A stretch of DNA of 64,000 nt from Methanomethylovorans hollandica DSM 15978. GTDB lineage: Archaea > Halobacteriota > Methanosarcinia > Methanosarcinales > Methanosarcinaceae. The stretch lies in contig NC_019977.1 in assembly GCF_000328665.1 (NCBI RefSeq), positions 1,302,001 through 1,366,000 on the forward strand. The letters run 5' to 3'. Under the pieces are notes generated by a model. That model was not told the origin of the DNA. It saw nothing but the letters and a program-made list of their open reading frames with translations, and did not search any database. This document shows positions 44,194-51,331 of the stretch, one piece after another (the stretch's first letter is position 1; the number at the start of each line of letters is the position of its first letter). A program made the position numbers and the translations under genes.

Positions 44194-44508
44194 ATGGTAA
44201 TAATGGCATGGTATATCAAATGGAATGGAGCACTGCTCGGTAAAAGCAAGAAATTCTTCATGATCGATGGAGGAAAATACTTCGCTCCAGAAACATTGAA
44301 TATGGAATACTTCAAGGACAATGGGAATCAAACATCATCTCCAAAGGGAAAGCTCAATTACTACGACATCGTTGTCAATGGTAAAGTGAATAAAGATGCA
44401 GCTTGGTATTATTCCGAGCCAACGGAAGAGGCGATCAAGGCCATAAATTCTGATTTTACAAATTATGTTGCTTTTGGAAAAGGTGTGGATTTATCAATAT
44501 ATCCCTAA
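44194..44508 (+). CDS. DUF427 family protein
   Basis: 104 residues. The family core is visible: IKWNGALLGKSKKFFMIDGG, KYFAPETLNMEYF, SPKGKLNYYDIVVNG, DAAWYYSEPTEEAIK and the ending FTNYVAFGKGVDLSIYP. DUF427 proteins are small beta-rich proteins of unknown activity, mostly bacterial. Single gene immediately before a 97-bp dispersed repeat. Confidence 0.8.
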   Translation: MVIMAWYIKWNGALLGKSKKFFMIDGGKYFAPETLNMEYFKDNGNQTSSPKGKLNYYDIVVNGKVNKDAAWYYSEPTEEAIKAINSDFTNYVAFGKGVDLSIYP

Positions 44509-44513
44509 TCTAT

Positions 44514-44610
44514 CCATTTTTAATTATTGTGAGTTTTTTCCAGGCAGTTATAGTTGAAACATAATGTATTGGAATACCATCGCACCTACAACCAGCTATC
44601 AGGATAAAGA
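44514..44610 (+). repeat. 97-bp dispersed repeat, copy 1 (split by ISH3 element)
   Basis: Begins CCATTTTTAATTATTGTGAG and ends TATCAGGATAAAGA; differs from 48165-48261 at two positions. The ISH3-type element begins immediately after it. Beyond the element's other end the sequence continues AAAGAGAAT, as in copy 2, so the repeat was present before the insertion. Confidence 0.85.
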
Positions 44611-45888
44611 CAGTACTTAGCTAATTTTATCTCCCTTTTGTTCCTGCCACTGTTGAATTATCTTAAACACTGCACTACTAACTGAATTCTTAACTTTCTT
44701 CTTAACCATTCTTCAACAAACATAATAAATCTGGCAAACCTGAACTTATCCTCATCAATAGTTATTGGACCTGTTTGTGCTATTGTGAAATGCTTTTTCT
44801 GGAGGTAAAGCCATGCATTTCTGAGCAGGAATGATAGAAGCGTAAAGAAATATCTGAAAGTCACATCTCTTGTTGATGTTCTTGGTTTGACTATATTTCT
44901 CATCCTGTACGAGGACTCGATAGCAAATCGTCTTCTATAGACCGTACTAATCTTTCTTGGAGGCCATTTTACCCCATAAACAACAAACCCAAGGTTTTCA
45001 CATCCATGTTTACCTCTTTTACCTTTGAGGTACTTTACATCAATTACAAAGTCTAAGTGAACTTCTTTCTTTTGAGCATTCTTCATTACATACTCAGTAG
45101 ACCTTGCTTTTCTCCCATCTAGTAGTTGCTTTACCTCATTTCCCCTTTTTACTATTGGTATGATATGTGGGATATTCCTGTTCTGTAAGAACTCAAACAC
45201 ATCTACAGAATTGAATTCTCTATCTAAACAAAGTACCTTGATATTGAAATTTAGTTTTCCAATGAGATCTACAAAATAAGTAAGGTAATCGACCTTTGTT
45301 TTATTCGTCTCAACCGGAAGAACTGCAATAGTATACCTATCATTCTTGTTTATAATTGAAAGTGATACATATGAATAAAATGAGTTTGTAGATTTCTTGG
45401 CCTGACTACGTATCACATAGCCTTCATTGGATGAATCAGTCGTTCCGTAATAAGGATCATTTGTAAAATCGATAGCAAACTCATACTTTTTCATTGATTT
45501 TAGAGTACTGACAAAGGCTTGAAAAAGAATACTCTCATTTACCTTGATAAGCTCTGCAAGATTCAGTTTCTTGAGATGATATCTTAAAGACGTCTCACAG
45601 GGAATCTCTTGATAGTGTTTTGATGCAGAGTGAACTGAACTATTATCCACTGCCATACAGATAGCAGTGTAAAAAAGATCTTTGAGGGTCAGTGAACCAT
45701 TTATATTGATATCGATATTATCTAAGAGTGGTTTAAGAGCAGTATCAATACATTGTTTTGGCCTTAATTCGACTTTATCACAGATCCTTGAATTGAATGG
45801 GAGAAATGACATATGGCGGCGTTCACGCCGCATATAAAGGTATCGGAAGAAGTTGCGATGTGGCTAAATTGAAATTAGCGAAGTACTG
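44611..45888. mobile_element. Complete ISH3-family insertion sequence (1278 bp)
   Basis: The left end CAGTACTTAGCTAATTTT (44611-44628) and right end AAATTAGCGAAGTACTG (45872-45888) form terminal inverted repeats with one or two mismatches. A 5-bp AAAGA direct repeat flanks the element (44606-44610 and 45889-45893). It contains one intact transposase gene. The undisturbed copy of the target is present at 48165. Confidence 0.9.
44658..45833 (-). CDS. ISH3-family transposase (DDE, IS4-related)
   Basis: 391 residues, full length. Catalytic acids fit the family: first Asp in YEFAIDFTNDPYYGTTD, second in IKVLCLDREFNSVDVFEFL, and Glu in RRRFAIESSYRMRNI (YREK-like). The basic C-terminal end is EEWLRRKLRIQLV. 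ATG 45812 (MSFLPFNSRI) is a likely internal start. The frame is uninterrupted, so the element may be active. Confidence 0.9.
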   Translation of the reverse strand: MRRERRHMSFLPFNSRICDKVELRPKQCIDTALKPLLDNIDININGSLTLKDLFYTAICMAVDNSSVHSASKHYQEIPCETSLRYHLKKLNLAELIKVNESILFQAFVSTLKSMKKYEFAIDFTNDPYYGTTDSSNEGYVIRSQAKKSTNSFYSYVSLSIINKNDRYTIAVLPVETNKTKVDYLTYFVDLIGKLNFNIKVLCLDREFNSVDVFEFLQNRNIPHIIPIVKRGNEVKQLLDGRKARSTEYVMKNAQKKEVHLDFVIDVKYLKGKRGKHGCENLGFVVYGVKWPPRKISTVYRRRFAIESSYRMRNIVKPRTSTRDVTFRYFFTLLSFLLRNAWLYLQKKHFTIAQTGPITIDEDKFRFARFIMFVEEWLRRKLRIQLVVQCLR

Positions 45889-45934
45889 AAAGAGAATTGA
45901 ATATTGCACATTATCTCTTAAGATTTTCAGAAAA

Positions 45935-46013
45935 GTCACACCCTTGCGGAGTACGCTGTGGACATATCCAAAGGACAGAGTTATTAAGAGAATAAAAGAC
46001 ATTATTTATAGTT
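45935..46013 (+). repeat. 79-bp block shared with 39486 (copy 2), upstream of IS630 transposase
   Basis: Same sequence as 39486-39564 with two differences. It ends 42 bp before the transposase ATG, so it is probably the left end and promoter region of the IS. The flanks of the two copies differ. Confidence 0.75.
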
Positions 46014-46055
46014 GCTAACCAAACTTTTGTTACTTACTAAACCTAATAATAGATT

Positions 46056-46775
46056 ATGGCTAAACCTGAACAAATTCCAATTGAACATCATCTTTCATCC
46101 GAGGAATTGCTTAAAAGAATAAAATCATTAGAAAAAGACACAAGAGTTTTACAGCGTCTTTATTTTGTTAAACATCGCTACGAAGGTGCTTCAGTTACAG
46201 AATCCGCCAAGCTCGTAGGAACCTCTAAACCTGTAGCTTATCAGTGGCAAGAACGCTGGAACAAGGATGGCTATGATGGTTTGATACCTCGGTTTGCAGG
46301 AGGATGTCCTTCCAAACTTTTTGATGAACAAAAAGAGAAATTAGAAAAGATTTTACATCAGAGGGATGATTGGTCAACAAAGGAAGTTAAGGAACTTATT
46401 TTCAATAAGTTCAATGTCACAGCAGATGTTGGAAATCCAATGCATACAGATGGTGTTATAGATCAATATCAAAATCAAGCTGCTCATATGGCCTATGAAC
46501 TACATGTTAGTAATAGTTGGTCATCTGGTCACTGCTATAATAATATTGTAAAATCAAATATAGCTTATAAAACTGTGACAGACCCGGGAGTTGCCACCCA
46601 AAATTTAGCTAAATTTAGTAATCCCTATTATGATACATTATGGCTTGAAGTCAATAAAGGTATGCATCAGGATACATTGTACCAGAATGCTAATATTAAG
46701 TATATGACACAAGTTCTTGTTAGTCAGACATCTAAGTATGTTAATGGATTGGCATATTACCTAAAAAATTCTTAA
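46056..46775 (+). CDS. Chimera: IS630 transposase N-terminus joined to the C-terminal half of a zinc phospholipase C-like protein
   Basis: 239 residues in one frame. Residues 1-120 are the IS630 helix-turn-helix region (YEGASVTESAKLVGTSKPVA, YQWQERWNKDGYDGLIPRFA, DDWSTKEVKELIFNKFNV). From about residue 121 the sequence changes to ADVGNPMHTDGVIDQYQNQA, AHMAYELHVSNSW and on to the stop. This matches the second half of zinc-dependent phospholipase C/S1-P1 proteins, with D-x5-H and H-x3-E metal ligands. The DDE domain of the transposase and the first half of the hydrolase are both missing. It arose by deletion or insertion; function is doubtful, as the metal site is incomplete. Confidence 0.75.
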   Translation: MAKPEQIPIEHHLSSEELLKRIKSLEKDTRVLQRLYFVKHRYEGASVTESAKLVGTSKPVAYQWQERWNKDGYDGLIPRFAGGCPSKLFDEQKEKLEKILHQRDDWSTKEVKELIFNKFNVTADVGNPMHTDGVIDQYQNQAAHMAYELHVSNSWSSGHCYNNIVKSNIAYKTVTDPGVATQNLAKFSNPYYDTLWLEVNKGMHQDTLYQNANIKYMTQVLVSQTSKYVNGLAYYLKNS

Positions 46776-46882
46776 AATTGAGTAATAATATAATGATTAT
46801 GTAAATGATCATTATATTATTTTTCTATATGGTCAGTAAAATCAGACTTTAAAATATTGGAGATATATAATAGGTGATTCTA

Positions 46883-47287
46883 ATGAATTTAAAAAAAATG
46901 CTGAGGTGGACCCCATTATTATTTGTTATATTATTACTGGTAGCAATTATTCTATTACCGTATGCTTTGGATAAAGGACTCCCATTATTTTATGTCACAA
47001 ATGAAGATTACATGCCCCATAATCTAAAAGTGGAAGTGACAACTCTGTCAAATGAAACACTTTATAATGAGACCATTAACTTAAAAGCCCGTGATCAATT
47101 AAGGGTTGAGAGGAATTTATTAACCTTTGTAAAAATCAAACAAGCACCTAAGAGTGTGTTGAATTATAGAGTTACACTTGACTCGAATTTACCAGTTTCT
47201 AAAAATCTCACTGTTTCAGAGGGATTTTATGCATATATGATGATAGATAAATCAAATATATCTCTCGAATCAGCAACTTTCATGTAA
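46883..47287 (+). CDS. Single-pass membrane protein of unknown function
   Basis: About 134 residues. N-terminal helix (WTPLLFVILLLVAIILLPYA), then an outside domain with beta-strand patterns (LKVEVTTLSNETLYNETINL, LNYRVTLDSNLPVSKNLTVS). It has several N-glycosylation-type NxT/S sites (NET, NLT, NIS). GGTGA lies before the ATG. No recognised family. Flanked by IS debris on both sides. Confidence 0.6.
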   Translation: MNLKKMLRWTPLLFVILLLVAIILLPYALDKGLPLFYVTNEDYMPHNLKVEVTTLSNETLYNETINLKARDQLRVERNLLTFVKIKQAPKSVLNYRVTLDSNLPVSKNLTVSEGFYAYMMIDKSNISLESATFM

Positions 47288-47421
47288 ATTTGATACTCAA
47301 AATATTAATTATTTTACTTAACTGGGTAAATACCAGTTTTTCTTTATTTATGGCTCTTTTGCTTAATTTACCCAGATTGGATTGTATAGTTCAAACTAAA
47401 CCCACCCTGCCAGCCTCCTCT

Positions 47422-48164
47422 GGTATTGTTAACTAAAGATGGTTAACTCCTTATTTCTGTATTTCATTAATAGAAGAACAGAGTACTTCAGCATTTCAAG
47501 ACTCTTAGTATAACACTTTGTCTTTCTTCTCAATCTTGCCAGGAAGTGTCTCAATATGCTGTTATATCCTTCAACGGTATATGTTTCAGCTTTGGATTGA
47601 GTATGGATAGTTTCTGGAAGAAACTCTGCATATGCTCTCCAGTAATCAGTCATCACTTTGTCTATCTTCTTCTTCTTCTCTAACTTTTCCCAGAATTGTT
47701 GTCCGGTTTACGTTCCTCTGCTACCAAAAGAGCAGTCGATGAACTTTTCCCCACCTCTATCAACAACAATCCATATCCAGCAATATTTTTTTTGTTCCCG
47801 ATGTAGGTGTGCATCTCATCCAGTTCAACAATATCTATCTCATTTTCGCTTTTTAGTTCCTCGAATTCCTGACCAAACTTCTTTATCTATTTCTGGACAG
47901 AAACATGACTTACACCTAAAATTCGTCCTATTGAACGAAATCCTAATCCCTCAAGATAGAGTTGCAAAGCCTGTCTTTTAACAAAAGAAGAGAAAGCAGT
48001 TGATTCTATCTCTACTGAATAGTTATAGCTGCAATCATGGCAGTGGTATCGTTGGCGTTCACTTATTTTTCCGTTCTTTTTATGATTAGGGCTTTTGCAC
48101 CGGGGACAGTTCATACAGAACTATAAGTCCTCATAACATCTACCTATGTTTACTTACCACTACC
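47422..48164. mobile_element. IS1-family insertion sequence, damaged (about 743 bp)
   Basis: Ends with similar inverted sequence: GGTATTGTTAACTAAAGATG at the left, and GGTAGTGGTAAGTAAACATA read inward from the right. The length fits IS1. No target duplication is evident, and the right end abuts the 97-bp repeat. The transposase gene is interrupted, see the separate entry. Confidence 0.65.
47429..48114 (-). pseudogene. IS1-family transposase with TAG, an A8 frame shift and a TAA
   Basis: N-terminal zinc-finger/HTH part: MNCPRCKSPNHKKNGK, YHCHDCSYNYSV, LGFRSIGRILGVSHVSVQK. An in-frame TAG follows VQK (about 47887). Reading on gives IVELDEMHTYIGNKKN, the catalytic region. There an A8 run (about 47784-47792) moves the frame by -1 to CWIWIVVDRGGEKFIDCS. 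A TAA (in GTAAACC, about 47708) stands where Glu or Lys is expected, then TGQQFWEKL, MTDYWRAYAEF and LARLRRKTKCYTKSLEM finish the protein. TAG read as pyrrolysine and -1 slippage could bypass the first two, but the TAA makes it a pseudogene. Confidence 0.8.
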
Positions 48165-48261
48165 CCATTTTTAATTATTGTGAGTTTTCTCCAGGCAGTT
48201 ATAGTTAAAACATAATGTATTGGAATACCATCGCACCTACAACCAGCTATCAGGATAAAGA
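48165..48261 (+). repeat. 97-bp dispersed repeat, copy 2
   Basis: Nearly identical to 44514-44610 (two differences) and in the same orientation, continuing GAATAGCCACTGG after the shared part. It begins exactly where the IS1-family element ends. No ORF in it; origin unknown. Confidence 0.85.
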
Positions 48262-48413
48262 GAATAGCCACTGGATGCAGTTTAATAAACTTTCATTGTG
48301 TTTTTAAGTTGACGCAAATCCATTCATGGCATCTACACAGAGCCTGAGATACATCACCCTTAAATAAGCAATGTTCCATCCTATCTTTAAGTATTAGTTA
48401 AACGGGTGAAACA

Positions 48414-48617
48414 ATGGACACCTCTAAAAAGATAAAAAATACGGCTGAAAAGGAAAAAGACATTACAATCCCTACCATCGAAGAAGAGATAGATGCATGG
48501 TGCGAACTCCCGTCCAAGACATCAGATTCCAAAAGCATAGCTGATGTAGAGATAGATGACTGGTGTGCAGGCTCAAAGGAATCTGCTATCCAGCCGGAAA
48601 AGAAGAAAAAGAACTGA
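48414..48617 (+). CDS. Small acidic hydrophilic protein
   Basis: 67 residues, highly charged, with a tandem-like motif: TIEEEIDAWCELPSK and DVEIDDWCAGSKESA, that is (E/V)EIDxWC twice. Lysine-rich ends (STSKKIKNTAEKEKD and PEKKKKN). No domain recognised. Two Trp-Cys pairs suggest a paired binding motif. GGGTGA before the ATG supports translation. Confidence 0.55.
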   Translation: MDTSKKIKNTAEKEKDITIPTIEEEIDAWCELPSKTSDSKSIADVEIDDWCAGSKESAIQPEKKKKN

Positions 48618-48909
48618 TCTTTTAGGAGACATGCTTTAGGAGATCATTCTCCTTTCTTAATGGAAAGATAGAGACTTCCATGTCCAAAAGTTTCCCACAG
48701 TTCCAGATGTGTGCTTAACATCGTATCAGATGGCAATGCATACAATAACACTCCCTGTTGTAAAATCAGGAGAATCCATCAGTTCTTGGTAGCAAACTCG
48801 TAGAAATGTGAACCCATTAAACATTATAATTAAGCGAGCACTATAAAACTCTATTTAAACAAAAAAAATTGTATAATAAAAATAAAAAGAGGTGTAGAGG
48901 CAATTTCAA

Positions 48910-49458
48910 TTATGGTATGACAAATACCATTGCAGCCACTACTGTAGTCCATTTTCCTTCTTTATCCCCTTTTGCACACTGGCAGGTGTGAAGTGAATCA
49001 AAGATATGGCCACTTGCTTTGTAAACCTGTTCACGCTCATGCCATGCAGATTCTACATTGAACTCAATACCCAATGTTGTTGCCAGCATGGTTGCAGCAA
49101 GGTCCTCTGCATATTCTCCTGCAGTGATCTCATCTTCTCCAAAGGAATGATGTTCTGAGATGTATCCATACTGTTCCTTTGCTGCCACTGGTATGGCAGT
49201 ACCGATCGCAGCCGCCATAAGACGGTGAGGTTCATTTGTCTGGTTTCTTGCAAGGACACAATGAACTATAGCTCCTGGTTTTAGTTCAGGAAGACCTTCC
49301 TCCTTTTCTACTATCCTGCAATTCGGAGGCAATATGCTTGAAACAGATACGAGGTTATACTTCTCTATACCTGCATTCCTTAAGGCCAATTCAAAAGATG
49401 CGAGCATGTCTTTATGAACACCAGCGCCTTTGACCATGAAAGCTTTTGTTGGTATCAT
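48910..49458 (-). CDS. pdaD: Pyruvoyl-dependent arginine decarboxylase
   Basis: About 182 residues. The proenzyme self-cleaves between S40 and S41 in LVSVSSILPPNCRIV to give a pyruvoyl-capped alpha chain. Further conserved pieces: PGAIVHCVLARNQTNEPHRL, AAAIGTAIPVAAKEQYGYIS, SEHHSFGEDEITAGEYAEDL. It makes agmatine from arginine, the first step to putrescine and polyamines and to agmatidine in archaea. ATG 49458 is chosen because GGAGTGA lies just before it; ATG 49473 overlaps that site. Confidence 0.93.
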   Translation of the reverse strand: MIPTKAFMVKGAGVHKDMLASFELALRNAGIEKYNLVSVSSILPPNCRIVEKEEGLPELKPGAIVHCVLARNQTNEPHRLMAAAIGTAIPVAAKEQYGYISEHHSFGEDEITAGEYAEDLAATMLATTLGIEFNVESAWHEREQVYKASGHIFDSLHTCQCAKGDKEGKWTTVVAAMVFVIP

Positions 49459-49591
49459 ACTCACTCCAATCACAACTTCATATATTAAGGTTTTCTATTT
49501 TCGACACTTGCACACGATTCTTTAACGATCTGCTATGACTTATCTCTTTAAAAAACAGAAAAGGAAGTATGCAAAGGCTGACTGAAAACTA

Positions 49592-50767
49592 TCAGCCCTG
49601 ATTCCTGCGATGAAAGGCATACATCTGGACTTTTTTCATCTTTGCAAGGTTCTGGATCCTTTGTATCTCATCTTCTTCAATCACTCTTGCATCTATATAA
49701 CCGCAGTCTGCAGCTTCGTTGAATATTTCATATCCTATAGAAGACCGGGTAAGCACGGAGGTCCAGCCATTGGGAGTTCCCACACCTCCAAAAGAGATAT
49801 CAGTGTTTTCAGCAGCCATATCTGTGCAGTATTTGCATGAACTGCTACGATAATTATCAAGCTCCTGCAGATCAAAGTTTTCCTGTCCTGCTGCTGTTGT
49901 GACCTCGAATTTCCCTTTCCTGATCTTCATAGCTTCGATGTCTCCAAGATGCATGTTCTTGCCTTCAATGAACTGCTTCAGCCCCCCATAATCAAAACTG
50001 TCCATGCAGAACAGACCCAGCTTGAATATCCTTGCCCTCATGAACATGTGCAGGAAACCACGGGAACTTCTTTGCATCTTGTGTACGGCATCTATATTGC
50101 AGCTTGGGCCTACAAAGGCAATACTGTTCATCCCCTGTCGGATCGCGCTCATCAGGGCATCCATTGTCATACTGTGACTGTAGATACTACCTGAGGATTG
50201 CAAGAGATCCTCATATGTCCGTGCCACTATAGGCACGGGTTTCCATGGCTCTTCATCGGAACTTGCAGTAACGATAGCACAGTCGATAAGACCTTCCTCA
50301 AGACCATATGCAAGCATAGCAGTGACCACGCCCCCATCCTGCCCTTTGATCTCCTTAAGATTGGACTTTGCAGCATATGCTTGCCTCAGACAGCCTATCA
50401 AGCCTTCTTCAGTAGTTATTGTCCTCGGACACTGGTTGTAACATACTCCGCATGCTGTGCATTTACCTGTTAGCTTTGGTTGCCCCTCCTCTAAAGAAAT
50501 GGAGTCACATATGGAAGCACAGGCGCCACACATCGTGCAGATGCCAGGTTTGATAATATCATTACGTAGTTTTGCAAAAGAGATCTTTTCACGCTCTTGT
50601 AGAGAGCGCTTAAGACGGATAGTGTTCCTTTCGACTCTATCCATGGATTTGTTGCAGGAAAACGGAGTCATACTATATTCTATTCTGTGACGTTCTCTTA
50701 TAAAATCTATGTCCCTGAGAGGGGAGGGTTTACATTCGGCGCTTTTCAGCATCTTATTCACCTGCAT
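49592..50767 (-). CDS. Coenzyme F420 hydrogenase/dehydrogenase beta-subunit family protein
   Basis: 391 residues. Residues about 75-120 carry two 4Fe-4S motifs (CTMCGACASICDSISLEEGQ; CTACGVCYNQCPR). The FrhB N-terminal domain follows (KGQDGGVVTAMLAYGLEEGL) and then the FrhB C-terminal domain with SIAFVGPSCNIDAVHK, GLFCMDSFDYGGLKQFI and the cysteine pair in SSCKYCTDMAAE. FrhB-type proteins use FAD and clusters to oxidise or reduce F420. The partner is not visible here. It is 133 bp upstream of pdaD on the same strand. Confidence 0.9.
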   Translation of the reverse strand: MQVNKMLKSAECKPSPLRDIDFIRERHRIEYSMTPFSCNKSMDRVERNTIRLKRSLQEREKISFAKLRNDIIKPGICTMCGACASICDSISLEEGQPKLTGKCTACGVCYNQCPRTITTEEGLIGCLRQAYAAKSNLKEIKGQDGGVVTAMLAYGLEEGLIDCAIVTASSDEEPWKPVPIVARTYEDLLQSSGSIYSHSMTMDALMSAIRQGMNSIAFVGPSCNIDAVHKMQRSSRGFLHMFMRARIFKLGLFCMDSFDYGGLKQFIEGKNMHLGDIEAMKIRKGKFEVTTAAGQENFDLQELDNYRSSSCKYCTDMAAENTDISFGGVGTPNGWTSVLTRSSIGYEIFNEAADCGYIDARVIEEDEIQRIQNLAKMKKVQMYAFHRRNQG

Positions 50768-51331
50768 GAAGATGCATGATGTTTTTGTATCAGCAAAATC
50801 TGCAAATTTAAGATAGAACTTGTATTATTTAATATTAATTTTAATTAAAAATCATTAGGTATTTAGAAAAGTTCATAGGCTTCTCTAAACTCATGGAAGT
50901 ACTGACTGATCCAAATGCATTCCCCCTGCGCTGCAAGGGAATGTACTTCGATCTTAAGACAAACAAAACCTCATCATCTCACATTATGTACAGGTTGCGG
51001 CACTGCAACCCACAAGCAAAATCAATCTGGTAAATCCTTCATCCTTGAAGTCCAGGTTATCATCAAGGATAAATAAGGTTCTATAATTCCCTGCCCCAAT
51101 TTTTAGCCTTCTCCATACTGTTATATTTGAATCATACCATTTTAGCTATAACTCTACCTGAAAACAGTTATCAGGAAAAAGAGAATGCCACTGATGACCT
51201 TATGATCATCAGCTCTCTTTTTCCGAGAATTGATTGTGGTGGTATGTGTGGATTTATATACTTCAATTGTTCAGCAAAGAGTTTTCTGAATTCCATTAAA
51301 ACCCTCATAATAGCATTCAAAGAGGTTGTAT
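50768..51331. other. Gene-free stretch with one minus-strand peptide relic
   Basis: Minus-strand 50863-50970 is open for 36 codons and ends CLKIEVHSLAAQGECIWISQ, YFHEFREAYELF and a stop. In another frame further up (about 50990-51060) LFILDDNLDFKDEGFTRLIL is readable. Together they look like the decayed end of a protein I cannot name. A diverged dispersed-repeat copy lies at 51115-51195. Confidence 0.35.
51115..51195 (+). repeat. Diverged third copy of the dispersed repeat (3' part)
   Basis: The end ACAGTTATCAGGAAAAAGAG followed by AATGCCACTG resembles ACCAGCTATCAGGATAAAGA followed by GAATAGCCACTG of copy 2. The upstream part matches only loosely (ATACCAT, CTACCTG). An older copy of the same element is the simplest reading. 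Confidence 0.45.

Noticed and set aside
43938-44321. 127-codon minus-strand frame overlapping the DUF427 gene
   Set aside because: Its right half is antisense to DUF427 and its left half is in the wrong frame of the 43790-44157 relic.
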